A stretch of DNA of 64,000 bases from Heterocephalus glaber. Lineage: Eukaryota > Chordata > Mammalia > Rodentia > Bathyergidae. The notes under the pieces are model-generated. The model was given only the letters and a program-made list of their open reading frames with translations. It had not been told where the DNA came from and did no database searches. Location of the stretch: contig NW_004624730.1 in assembly GCF_000247695.1 (NCBI RefSeq), positions 29,831,723 to 29,895,722 of the forward strand, in the 5' to 3' direction. This document shows positions 34,310 through 45,918 of the stretch, piece by piece; position 1 is the stretch's first letter, and every line of letters begins with the position of its first letter. Position numbers and translations under genes: made by a program.

Positions 34310-34386
34310 AATTCTCCTTTTCTTTTTTTTTTTTTTTTGGTACTGGGGATCAAACTCGGGTCCTTGCGCTTAATTCTCCTTTTCTT
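34310..34386 (-). mobile_element. Severely 5'-truncated young SINE with TSD, minus strand
   Basis: TSD AATTCTCCTTTTCTT at 34310-34324 and 34372-34386. Between the copies is only a T-run (the A-tail in reverse) and about 33 bases of SINE 3' end ('ggtactggggatcaaactcgggtccttgcgctt'). The A box and the 5' two-thirds are missing, which indicates abortive reverse transcription. Confidence 0.92.
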
Positions 34387-35186
34387 AACAGTCAAATGAC
34401 ACAACTCTCACCACTGAGAAGTCAAACTATCCTTTTTAAATATCTCATCAAAATACTCTGACAAAATGCTCTCCAAGTGGAGTAAAATGCAGAGTGTACA
34501 TTTTGGGGGCTAACAAACCAAGATTTAAATTCTGGTTTCATTACCTCATGTCATTCTGCTTTCCAGATAGCATACCCATACCAGGGTGAGGTGAATCACA
34601 CCTAACTAATATAAGGATAAGCACCCCTATGTGACACAACTTAAAACTAAATGTTGTTAGTAAAATATTTGGACACAACTACTGTCATATTACAGATGTT
34701 ACAGGAATATTATTTCCTTTTACCATTTTTTAGATTAATAGTATAAGCAGAAGCACTCAGAAAATGCTTTCACTATTTCTTAGCAACTCTCTTTTGTTTT
34801 TCTCAGCAGTCTCTTATCTTAACTGTTGTATTTTTGTTTCCTGTTCCACTGGTCTCTTCCCCTTTGCAATGCCTCTAAGCTTTTCCTGAGCAAAAATGTC
34901 TTTTGTCTCTCTCATTAACCCCTTATAAAATACAAACCAGCCCAGATCCTATCATTCTCTAGAGAAAAGATGCAACTGAGTGAAAAGTTTAAACATCAAA
35001 CATTGCACATGCATCATTTTATTTCACAGTTTAGATTTTTAATGTCAATTTTAATCTTTCATAGTTATAAAAATAAATATGTTCACTATAGAAAATATTT
35101 TTAAAATGTAGGTATTTATTTAAAGAGGGAAAATCATGTTCTTCCAAATTCTATAAGCCAGGAATAAAATCCACAGGATCGTCTTT
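34387..35186. other. Unique sequence, no gene seen
   Basis: AT-rich, with nothing recognised. Confidence 0.4.
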
Positions 35187-35269
35187 TCTTTTTTTTTTTT
35201 TGGTACTGGGGATCAAACTCAGGACATTGCACTTGCAAAGGCATGGCACCACTGAGCTAAATCCCCAAC
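35187..35269 (-). mobile_element. Young ID-like SINE, minus strand
   Basis: A T-run, then 'ggtactggggatcaaactcaggacattgcacttgcaaaggcatggcaccactgagctaaatcccc', the reverse complement of the SINE. The middle is close to subtype 1 (TTTGCAAGTGCAATG on the SINE strand) with a small deletion. The TSD is not clear. Confidence 0.88.
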
Positions 35270-36629
35270 ATCACACAATAGTCTTAAAGTGTTTTTCTTT
35301 TTCTTTTTGACTTACTCTCACTGTATATGAGGGTGAGTATGTACGCACGTATGTGTTTATTGTTGGGTTCTGAAATGTTTCATTTGAAATCATTCTTTTT
35401 CATTGGTCATTAATAAATAAAAACATAGCTTTTAATGGTCACATAATATTTCATCATATAGCTATCCTAGTTTTTTGGTTTTTGTAACCCCCTGGGGAAA
35501 AAGCCGCAATATAATTATCTGTTTAGGCTGCCATTGATTACAATAGGACTATGAGAAAAGACATGGTAATGATATATGTTCAATCCTAGAATTATTTACC
35601 TAATAATTTGGGTAAACTATAGAGTCTGTAGAGCTGTGACTTTATCACAGAAGAATTATGTCAAAAAGCAAAAATCCACTATCATTCAGTAATGGAAGAA
35701 GAGCTTTACAAGTGCAAATCATATGTTGTTATGAAAATGTTCACTAATTTACCATTTTGTTGTTGTAGGGAAAGCAAAGATTTTCTATAAATATTTCTTG
35801 TTACAACTTAAAAATACAATAGAGTTTTGAATCTTCATATTCCTATTAAAAAAAAGGTATTTTTCAAGAGTGATTATGTTGAGTTGAAAATGAAATACAA
35901 TAGGTTTCCAGAGGTTGGTATAGTCACTGAAAAAGGAAAGTTAAGATTTTAATTTGTAATTATTTTATTGTTTTGTATTCAAATCGCTCTATCAACTCTT
36001 CAGTCACAGTAATATTTTTTTCTTGCAATGGCTATCTGTTTTTTAATCTATGGAATGAAAGCAAGTAAAATATGATCTCTGCCATCCCTAAAATCTTAAA
36101 TTTCTAAGTTCTAAAAGATCACTTCATATGGTGAAGTGAAAACAAAAAAACAGTAATAAAATCAAATGAGGTGTCTTCTTTTTGAGGGTAGGAAATAATA
36201 TGCTTAAAAAGCTTTAATTTTTTTCAGTCATATTGCTGTATATCCATTATACTAAAACTTTTTAAATTAAATTAAATTAAATTAAATTAAACACATAATT
36301 GTTAAAGTATCAAGATTAGCTGACCATATAAAATGTTTAGGTATAAAATATTCATTTTTTAAAAATCTTCTCAGTTAAAAATTCTTGATAGCTGTTTCAG
36401 TAAGGCATAATAAATGAAAATATTTTTTTATTTTATGAGCTAGATGATTAATGGACCCATTGTCCAGAATTTTTATGTTTTAAAATATATGATACTATAG
36501 AAAAGATTTTTGTGGGACAATGAAGGTACATCATAAAAATCTATTTTGAATACTTTAATAGTTTTAATGTTACCATATGAAGGCAAGTTATAAAGTACAT
36601 TTTTATTAGTGGTGTCTCTTTGTTATCTT
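35270..36629. other. Unique sequence, no gene seen
   Basis: AT-rich. 35400-35470 may be an old L1 remnant ('taatggtcacataatatttcatcatatagctatcc'), not certain. The TAAAT pentamer repeat at 36261-36290 is listed separately. Confidence 0.4.
36261..36290 (+). repeat. (TAAAT)n / (AAATT)n pentanucleotide repeat
   Basis: About six units of a perfect pentanucleotide repeat. Confidence 0.95.
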
Positions 36630-37828
36630 TTTTATTCTTTTTTTGTATTAAATTATTTTATTGGTACATTGTAGGCATACAACACAATTACATTTCTCAT
36701 TGGGAATTGTACCTTTACATAATGCATCTTGGTTCTTATTTTTTCCCCATTCCTAGCCCTCCCTTCACACCCTCCACCCTTCCCTATTTACAAAGACTTT
36801 ATCTCCATTTTTTCCATTTCTCATCATTTTTTCCTTTCCCTTCTTTCCTTTCCCCTGCCCCTCCCACTACCCCTACTCCTTTGGACCTTTTCTTCCTATT
36901 TTACATTATCGATTATTCATTCTAATCATTGGTACATTTTAGGTATACAATATAATGACATTCATCATTGGAAATTTGCACCTTTACATAGTCTCTCTTG
37001 GTTCTTATTTTTCACCCTTGCCCAGCCTTCCCTTCAACCCCTCCAGTCCTCCCTATTTACAAAGATTTTGTTCCTATTTTTCCATTTTCTCATATTAATC
37101 CCATTCCCTTCTATCCTTTCCCCTAGCCCTCCCACTTCCTTCCCCTTTGCCCCTTTTCTTCCTATTTCACATTACCTATTATACATTTAGTCCTTATTTA
37201 CACTTTCAGTTTCTCACACCAGAGAAACTATTTGGAATTTATTCATGTGTGTCCTATTTATTTCACTTAAGAGTATTGCCTCAATGTGCATCCACTTAGC
37301 TATAAATGTCTCTAATTTCTCATTTTTTAAGGCTGAGTAGTACTCCATTTTATAAAAAAAACACATTTTCTTTATCCAGTCTCCAGTTGATGGGCATTTG
37401 GGCTGTTTCCAAGTTTTAGCTACTACAAACTGCGCTGCTATGAACATGGGTGCACATATATCACTGTGGTATGATTCTTTTAATTCTTTGGGGAAGATCC
37501 CCAGCAGTGGAATAGCTAGGTCAAATGGGACTTCCAGTCCTAGTTCTTTGAGGTATTTCCATACTGATTTCCACAGTGCTTGCACCAGTCTACACTCCCA
37601 CCAGCAGTGGAGCAGGGCTCCTCTTTCCCCACAGCCCAGCCAGCATTTGTTATTGGTTGATTTCATGATAGCAGCCATTCTCTCTGGAGTGAAGTGGAAT
37701 CTCAGCGTTGTTTTCATTTGCATCTCTCGAATGACTAGTGATGTTGAACATTTTTTCATGTATTTATTTGCTATTTCTACTTCTTTGAGAAATGTCTGTT
37801 CATTTCAGATGCCCATTTTATTCTTTTA
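36630..37828 (-). mobile_element. L1 (5'-truncated) with doubled 3' UTR, minus strand
   Basis: A TSD of about 12 bp, TTTTATTCTTTT, at 36630-36641 and 37817-37828 bounds the copy (36642-37816). On the minus strand, an open frame of 181 codons (37214-37759) is the C-terminal part of L1 ORF2. It has [15 protein letters not shown], the C-terminal zinc-knuckle-like stretch [35 protein letters not shown] and KMEYYSALKNEKLETF. The frame is open to the natural end region, so the copy is fairly young. The remaining N-terminal ORF2 (endonuclease, RT) and ORF1 are missing. The 3' UTR consists of two similar units (36661-36928 and 36929-37196). Confidence 0.9.
36661..37196 (-). repeat. Tandemly duplicated L1 3' UTR unit, period about 268 bp
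   Basis: TTGGTACATT begins at 36661 and again at 36929. Each unit then shows a 'cataca/tataca' segment, '(a)ttggttcttattttt', 'ccctatttacaaagacttt/attttg', and a C/T-rich tract ending 'ttttcttcctattt(t/c)acatta'. The other L1 copies in this window (54899, 57240) show only one such unit. Confidence 0.85.
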
Positions 37829-39026
37829 CTTAAATCAACTTTTACATTTTTAATTACACTAAACACTGCCAGTATATTTGGTCAAAATATAGAAGAAAGA
37901 GAGTCAGAGCTTTCTCTGGAACTAAATAAATAAACACATTATTGTTTATCTTTGTCACATATAGATAGCTGAGAACATAGAGGTATGATTAAAGTAATGA
38001 CAGTGATTACCAGAGGATCACTTTAAATACAGCTATGACCAATATGGCTTCATACTCTACACTTCTTCCTCAAGATTTTTTAGTCTTTCTCAAGAAATAT
38101 GTAGAAATATGTCTGAGCCCATCATGCCTTTTCTATTTGGCTGATAAAGAGTCTCTGGCATTAGTCAAACAGACATCTTGGAACATTAAAATAGTGGTAA
38201 GTTATCATGTCCTTTAACAAAACAAAACAAAAGAGAATTTTCTTCTGCATTTTTTTCTAATCAAAAACAAAAGAGAACTTTCTTCTGCATTTTTTTCTAA
38301 TCAATTTGCTTATTTACATGTTGATGCTTACTTCTGTCTTCATAAGAAACCTAAAATGCCTTGCATTTTGGCAAAGCAATTCCCCCCCACCCTGCCTCTT
38401 TTTTTGGCTTCTAAATTATTTAAAACAACCAAAGAATGTTGACTGCAGGAACTTTCATTTTCCTATCCATCAATAGTTCCTGGTCTTTTCAAATAAACTA
38501 ATTTTTCTGAAGGTTTTAAATAGGTCAGCTGATTTCAGAAACAATAAATGAGAAGCATTGTTTTCTTCTATTTCCAACTAAATTCATGGCAAAGAATCAA
38601 AATGTGTCCATATCCAATCTACAAATTATCTGTAGCTAAAATATAAGCTGTTTAAGATTAACTAATGTTACCACCTCACAAACGCTTTCTCTACAAGCCT
38701 GGGCCTTGCAGAAAGCCATAAAAGGGAAGGAATATAATTTTGTTTGCTGGCACTTACTGAAAAGCTAAAATAGAATAGTAACAGAAATCATATTTGCCAG
38801 CTCTAAATGAAGGAGTTGTGAAACATCATCTCAGAAGATTGTAAGTTAAGGTAAAAATGTTGTTTGTAGTCCCTATTCTATTAACTGTATATTATAGGAG
38901 GCAAAACTTTTGTTCAACCAAAAATGAAGCAACAGGAAGCAATAAAGTAGATAATTACTTAGATCTAAAAATAATGTTGCTAGATTTATTATTGCTAAAC
39001 ATAATATTGCTAAATATATATCAATA
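37829..39026. other. Unique sequence, no gene seen
   Basis: AT-rich, with no recognised repeat apart from the short tandem duplication at 38223-38302. Confidence 0.4.
38223..38302 (+). repeat. 40-bp perfect-like tandem duplication
   Basis: Two adjacent 40-bp units (core AAGAGAATTTTCTTCTGCAT, then TTTTTTCTAATC) differ at about one base (AATTTT versus AACTTT). It is a recent local duplication of unique sequence. Confidence 0.93.
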
Positions 39027-39120
39027 GGGCCAGGGATTTAGCTCAGTGGTTCTGCCGCCTGCCTTGCAAGCGAAAGGTCCTGAGTTTGATCCCCGGTACC
39101 AAAGAAATAAAATAAAATAA
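39027..39120 (+). mobile_element. Young ID-like SINE, plus strand (type 1)
   Basis: 'gccagggatttagctcagtggttctgccgcctgccttgcaagcgaaaggtcctgagtttgatccccggtacc' is a full tRNA-derived body with A box TTAGCTCAGTGG and B-box-like GTTTGATCC, followed by an (AAATA)n tail. Possible TSD: 'atatatcaata' left, 'atatatagcaata' right. Confidence 0.93.
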
Positions 39121-40818
39121 ATACATATATAGCAATATGGATCATTTTTTAAAAAGTAATTTAACTCTTTGAAGTGCCTATGTGCATGTGTACGATTACA
39201 CATATTTTGCACAATTCACAAGTTTTGAATTACAAACATTTTTAAGGAATTGCAAGGTAAACAGGGAAATTTTGGGAAAATGCCACTTAGCACTCTAAAA
39301 ATTAATACCAGCTGTGGGATCTCTCTGCTGATATAGTAATGAACATTTCAATTCACCTTAAAAAATGACTCCCTGTGTGAACTACTGCATTATGTCATTA
39401 CATAGTTGTGGGTTTTCAAGTGTAGCTGTGAATGCTTTATGGAATTATTTTTCATTTCTTTTCTAATTATAGTTTCCAGTCTATGTAATAGGCAAGGGAA
39501 CATAAATCAATTGATTTCTCTGTGATTTTCAAATAAAGAAAACTAAGCTTTTCTGACATTTTTTTTCTGAAATTGCTATTCTGTCTGAAAAACAAATTTA
39601 TTTTGAAATTTAAATTCAAATATGCAACCCTTTGTCCAGACATGCATTTAGCTATCTCGCCCCCAACAAAGCTTCCTTCTGTGTAAGAACAATTTCTATG
39701 GTTAAGGCTTTAGTCCCAAAGTAGTTTCACAGTAGAAAAATGGTTTTTAAGGAACTTCATACTTATTTTTGTCTTAACTACATTTACAAATGTCTTTTTT
39801 TTCTTCTTCCTTGCATTACTCTCACTCACATAGCCTTTAACAAGTCCATTTGTCAGCTAATCCACATCCTATTCCCAGGCTAGATCAAGTCCTTTTACAG
39901 GCTGTCTATGGGTTGCCCAGGGTCAGGGAAATGCAAATGTTATGGAAATATGTGCCTGGGCTACATGTTAATAAAAGGTATTTAATGCAATGTGATGAAG
40001 CAGCTGGCTTCTGTGTCTCTAAATGCTGAGCTATTATTACAGGTTGGCAGAATGGGTTTAGGCAATAGATGAATTTACAAACAGCACAGTAGGGAAAGTA
40101 CAAGGAGTTACTTTAGAATCCAAACAGAAAAACATGACTTCTGAACCCTGGGGAGAAAATTTTGAATACTGTCTCCTTCCCCATTTTAGAGGTTTGGCTG
40201 ACCAGAGCCAAATACCCATTAGCTATTTAGAGAAGTAGATTGTTGTTTTATTAGTTTGAGGACCTCTCCAGACTTCTTTTTTATATGTTCTACAGCTCTA
40301 GGCTCTGATGTTTCCTGATTTCTTCAAACATCTGAAAAGGCAAAAACTCTTGCTTTCAGTTCTGTATTGCCATCTTGTCCCACTGGGAATTCTCTGTCAA
40401 GCTCAGGTGTCCATGGATTTATTATTCTTTTTAACCCAGTTTTCTACCCTATATTTCCAAACTTAATTTATTGCTTTTAATTTCTATAATGATGACCATC
40501 TACATCCTATTAGCAATGTGTCGGATGTCCAGTATTCTTAAAAGAATGATATAATAAGATATAGGAAGAAACTGAGGGTAGTTTTATATTCTACCTGAGA
40601 AAATTACTGACACTATATCCGGTTGACATAAATATATGCACTCAATATTCAAGAAATGTCATTTTTTGGCCATCATAATTTCAAAAATTTAATTTTGATT
40701 CTGAGATCCCTTCCTATTGGCATGACAGGAAGTTTGACATCATGCATCTTCTATGTCCCCTTCTCATTTCCCCTCCCTTCTCTTCTCACTGGTTTCAGAG
40801 TGCAGGAACAGAAATAAA
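39121..40818. other. Unique sequence, no gene seen
   Basis: AT-rich, with no recognised repeat or exon. The 65-codon minus ORF at 39906-40103 is not recognised. Confidence 0.4.
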
Positions 40819-40882
40819 AAGTGATATAGAGCACAAGGACCGGAGTTCAATGGCCGGTACCAAAAAAAAAAAGTGATATAGA
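40819..40882 (+). mobile_element. Tiny 5'-truncated young SINE with TSD
   Basis: TSD AAGTGATATAGA at 40819-40830 and 40871-40882. The insert (40831-40870) is only the last part of the SINE, GCACAAGGACCGGAGTTCAA and GGCCGGTACC, plus the A-tail. The CACAAGGACC motif is that of subtype 2. Confidence 0.92.
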
Positions 40883-42324
40883 AGCAATAGAAACTGGTGC
40901 TTTTTCAAGTGTCTATGCAGGACTATGTAATTATTGATGCCTGTATTGACAGATGTCCTATATGATCAACAGAAGCCAAAAATTTTAATTGGTAATTCAA
41001 TTTTATGTGAATTGTCCCAAATTGTAAATGCTTATTTAAATGATGCAGATTAAGTAAAATATAGCTTGGAGCCAATTTGGTTCAGTGCCCATAGTTTCAG
41101 AACTTGTTCCTTGGACTGAATAAATGCCATAAGAGTACCTGCCATCAGGCTATTTCTGCTTTCCATTCTACCCAAAAACAAAAGGTTAGGCCTGGGTCTC
41201 TTAACTTTTCAGGGTCATGGGCTCTATGGAAATGCTCGCTTAGATAGTTTCCACTCTACCATTTAGTGATTGCCATTTGTTACAGTGCACTTTGGGCTGT
41301 TGTGCACGTAAGTACAACAATGCTAAGTTCATTACAGCAATCAATTAGCAAAATAATTGCATTGGTTCTTAAGAGATGAAATTGAAAGAAGTGGTTGGCA
41401 TACTATTTTATTTTTTGCATGGACATTATAACTCCAAAACTATAGGGAATATATTAGTAAAAGGAAAGACATTACGAGCTGGATGCCTAATATGTGATGG
41501 ACTGCCAAGTCCTCTCCAAACTAATAAGTGAGGTTTAAATCTGGACATGGAGCATGGAAGGAAGGGAAAACAAAATTGTAAGAGGTAATGTAAAGCAAAA
41601 CTGATAGGATTTGCAACCAAGTGGGTACAGAGTGGTTGGGAGGAGGGCAGAGAATATGTATATGTCTAAGATTTAATGATTGTATGGTTAAGAGGATGAA
41701 TTGTCATTCAATAAAATTTTGATGAATGAAGAGGTAGTTTCAGAGTATCCATACTCTTTATTTTGGACAAATCAGATCACAACATTGCAACTTGAAAAGC
41801 TCCACTAGTTCTCTAATGGCACTGAGAGAGATTTTAACACTTTCTAATTGCTCTGAAAAGTATTTTCACATAACATCCTTATTCAGCACCCCAAATGTCC
41901 CATGTTCTTCATGTATCTCAAATACACTAAGTTTTTTGCTGTTTCTGAAACATGTGAGGCAAATGTCACAGGTATGTTGTCTGAGTCTGCAAGGCTCACC
42001 CTCCTCTTTTGCACCCAGTAAACATATCCAGTCCTAGAGCACTGGCATTGAAGATATTGTCTGGGCAGAGCTATTCCCTGGTCTCCCTGGCAGGGTGATC
42101 AATCTCTCTCTGCTATGGTAACTTAAATAATAATCTTGGTTGCTTAAAACTGCCTAGATTTCTCCCAACATGAAATATAAAAATTTCACAGATAATAAAA
42201 TAATTCTTAGTAGGTGGCTGAATGTAGTAGCTTACTAAATTTTACCTGCTATTTAACATAAACTAGATATTATACTGTGGTTCTGAAATAGCTCTAAAGA
42301 GAATATTTCTGATGTGTTAAATTA
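40883..42324. other. Unique sequence, no gene seen
   Basis: AT-rich, with no recognised repeat or exon. Short ORFs at 41426-41620 and 41792-42037 are not recognised. Confidence 0.4.
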
Positions 42325-42522
42325 CAGTAGATCCTCAAGTTATGACTGGGCTGACATAGGAGCAATTTGGGTTAGTTAGGTTAATGGACATAATTCTGCC
42401 CCTTGTTATCTACAATGTATTCCTAGGTAGACATCCAGATCATAGCTGTATTGACTTACAACCAACTTGAGTTACAACCAGCCTTCAGGAACTGATTGAG
42501 TTCGTAAGTCAAGGGTCCACTG
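42325..42522. mobile_element. Small element with terminal inverted repeats
   Basis: The left end CAGTAGATCCTCAAGTTATG and the reverse complement of the right end, CAGTGGACCCTTGACTTACG, agree at about 15 of 20 positions. The element is about 198 bp and has no coding capacity, so a MITE-like DNA transposon fits. The TSD is unclear. A related right end may lie at 240-332. Confidence 0.55.
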
Positions 42523-44706
42523 TGATTTTGATGTGGTATAAGAATACAAATAATAACTGAATATAATGAGACAAATTGATTACATTTTAAAAGATTATTT
42601 TGAGATTTACTGTTATGTTTAGGCAGTAACATATTTAAAAAGTCCAAACATAAAAGCAATATTGAAAATATTGTTATTTGAGAAAAGTAAAATAAAATGA
42701 AAGTAGGTTGTTCATTAATTCTTATAACTGACAGGCTTCAATCTCAAGCATTTTATTTTGAATGCAAATATGTATACTCAGCTGATGGGAAAATGTAGCT
42801 TCTTGTCATATTTATTATTACTATTTTCAAAATTAAAAATCAGAAATTAATTTCTTTGGATAGAAAGAGCATTTGTGAAACTTTTCAAAGTATTTGTGGT
42901 TGTCCTATTATCTGAAGATTCAATTTATTTTTAACTTCTGGAATATTGTAAGTTAAAAAAATAAAATCATTAAGCTATCAAACAAAAAATTTTAAAAATT
43001 AGTCTTTTAAGGTGCAGAATAAGGAAAGCAGTCTTTTGCTTAACATATAGTTTTCCTACTGACCTAAATAGGGAAGATTTTCTATGATAAAATAATGACA
43101 AAACAAGTCATTTACTATTTTCTGTTCTTTTGGAAACACACAGCTATATGGTTGCCAAATCACGAGCCACCAAAATGTGCCCTTTGGGAGCAGTAGTGAA
43201 GGAGCACAAAGCCTGTTAGGAAAGCTATTTTCATTATTATGCTGGTTGCTGGCTGTTAATTGGGCCACTATAAATTATATTCACCATGTTTATAAATTAT
43301 GTTGCACAACGAAATATTTTCCTGCATAGCAAAACAAAATGCTAAACTGAAAATAATGTTTCACCCTCTATGATTATTTCAGTACTAAAGCTCCTGTAAT
43401 TTCAAGTATGCACTAATAGAGTAACATAATGATTCTGTTCACAAGGGTTGGTATATGCCTAAAATAGCCTTGTTTTCAACTTTCATTCATCCTTCTCCTA
43501 CCCTGGTCCTTTGATAACAACTTGAGATAGTATACAAAATTATAGTCATGTAATGGTTTTTTTTTTTTAAGCTGGTAATTTAGTTCAGGAGAAATGATAA
43601 GGCTGTACTATTTGTAGTAGTTGAATCACTTTGAACACGTGGCTGACCATCTTCTTTTTTAAGATTGATATGATTATTGTGAACATTAAATGAAGCTGTG
43701 TGTGTAGAACACATATTCAGTAGCTGTTGGATTCGTTACCTGAGTGGCCAAAAGGAAATTGAGACCACTTAAATACAGGGAGTGGGAACAGGAGAATGAA
43801 GGACAGAATAAAAAGGTATAGATAGTTGCACCCTGCCTACAAAATCCCTTTAGATGCTACTTACTGATGGAGTTAAACAAGCTCTTTAAAATATATGCAA
43901 TTGTTTATTTCACAAGTGCTACAAGTATATATTTATTTAATAAAATACTTCTTCAGTGGAAGAGTGAAAATAACCCTAAACAGTATTATAATGAGACTTG
44001 ATTCTCCTTTATCTACTGTGTTGCTAATCTTTAAAAGAAGTATCTTTCCTTGTCAGAACCACACCTAATACCCTTTCTCTGTAAATCTCTCATTCCTAGC
44101 AACAGAGAGGACAATAAATGTGTGTGAGGAAATAGCTTATATTTCTATGCTTTCCAGTAGATTTCTCAAGTGGAAACTATGAATGAGAACTATTTTTCCA
44201 TAGTTGTGAGCTGAGTTTTGAAAAAAATCACAAAGAATGAGCTTGACTGGGTAAGTGAATCCTATACTTTTGATGCTCCTTGTGGTTTTCAGTAGATCCA
44301 AGTCTTTTTAGAACCTGTCTTTTTGAGAAGACAGGAGCAGGAAAGGGAGAAGGAGAAGGGAGAAGAAAGGGGCAGGGGGAGAGGAGCTGTGTCTCTAGTC
44401 ATAAGAATTTTCAGCTGCAATTTGAGCCTTGCATTTGATAATATTTCTTATACACCACCTTTATTCTCTGTTTGACCTGGCCACATTGTGTTAGACACAT
44501 CATGGTTCTCAACTACATCTCTGACTTTGAACTGGAGTAAACCTGCTCTTTTTATGCTCTTTTCCCTAAAGAGCTTAAGTGCTCACTTCCAGCTAATGAC
44601 TGTCTTGTGCCCAAGTCAACCAGCTATTCATTCCATCTGCATATCTGGATGCTTATAAAAAATTGCATTCAGCAAAGACTGTGGCTCACTATGGCCAACT
44701 CAGAGG

Positions 44707-44707
<1 letters not shown>
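42523..44707. other. Unique sequence, no gene seen
   Basis: AT-rich. 43100-43310 has the texture of a conserved non-coding element (see findings). A purine-rich tract occupies 44327-44386. Confidence 0.4.
44327..44386 (+). repeat. Purine-rich (GGA/GAA) tract
   Basis: About 60 bp of almost only A and G, including GGGAGAAGGAGAAGGGAG and GGGGCAGGGGGAGAGGAG. Low complexity. Confidence 0.9.

Positions 44708-44754
<47 letters not shown>
44708..44754 (+). repeat. (CT)n microsatellite, 47 bp
   Basis: An uninterrupted CT/TC run, the longest dinucleotide tract of this kind here. Confidence 0.98.
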
Positions 44755-44756
<2 letters not shown>

Positions 44757-45918
44757 CCTCTGTACAGGAGTTACTTTATGTCACTCCAAACAAATGAATG
44801 ATCTCTTTCTCCCTACCCCATTTTCTGTCATTAGAAAACAATGTCCAAGAATGATTTGTGATTCAGCTCTTATAGCAAGGTAAGTATTTATAGTCGTAAG
44901 TTAGAAAGCTTAATCAGTTAAGTCTGTACAGAAACCTTGTAATGAGTAGGTGCTGACTTTGACAAACTGGTCAAGATGATGTTCTTCTAAGGAACTGTCC
45001 TGAAGAGGCCTATTCAGTGAAGTTTGCTAAATGGAGCAGCTCATTTTTCCTTGCCCTGCTTTTGTCCTTTCACACCCCAGGAAAATCTAAAGAGGTACAC
45101 AGCTCTCGTTGTCAGTCATTCTGGTGTCTCCCCTAGTCTTACAGCTAGGAAGTATAGTTTTTTAAATGTCCATCTCCCCTCTTCCTGTAGCCATTGATGT
45201 CTGCTTAGCATTTTGCTGACTCCAGGGCAGCTGTTCAGGCCCCCAGTGTTTCTGTCTAATAATCTCTGATAGTGTTGGCCTTGCTTATTATGCCTGGCTT
45301 GTGTTAATTCGTTCCTTTTGCTTCCATGGGTACTGGGTTTTCATTGCTATTCACCGTTCAAGATTTTCATTGTACTTATCTATGTCCTTGTCTGTATCCA
45401 TTAAGGATTTAGTTTGCATGTACTAACAAAGCTAGGAAAGGATCCTCTTTTTTCTTTATCTGAGGTAACAAGAAATCTGAAAATAGTTATTGGTGCTGAT
45501 TCATCAGCTCAGAACATTAGCACTTAGGTCAGTCTGGTCCCTGTAATGTTTGTGATCTTGGGACGTCTGCATTCCAGGCAGACAAAGAAGGACAGGGGAA
45601 GGGCCAAGGGAAGACACACTAGCAGAATTGATTTGTCTCTTTAATGAGCTTTCCCCAAACTGCACCCACACCCGCTATTTGCATTTTACTGCTAACAGAA
45701 ATTTAGTCTTTTACTTAGGTTCTTTGGCCTTTATATAAAATTCTATTTTATGAGAAAGGGTAAAAGGCAGAGTAAGTATATGGTAACCAACATGAAACTT
45801 GAGAAACAGTATAAGGCAACTAAGAGAAAAGGTACTTTCTTTTTTTCTATTAGATAGTAAGCTTTTATTCATAACAGAAAAAAAAATAAAGCTTTAGATT
45901 TTTAGATTAAGACCTGGG
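44755..45918. other. Unique sequence, no gene seen
   Basis: Somewhat less AT-rich than average (45000-45700), with no repeat or exon recognised. Confidence 0.4.

Noticed and set aside
36620..37190. Plus-strand ORFs of 101 and 153 codons rich in Phe/Ser/Pro
   Set aside because: They are antisense translations of the L1 3' UTR polypurine tracts.
37214..37759. 181-codon minus-strand ORF, the longest in the window
   Set aside because: It is the C-terminal part of L1 ORF2 within a TSD-bounded L1 copy, not a host gene.
37398..37853. 151-codon plus-strand ORF
   Set aside because: Antisense shadow of the L1 ORF2 C-terminus.
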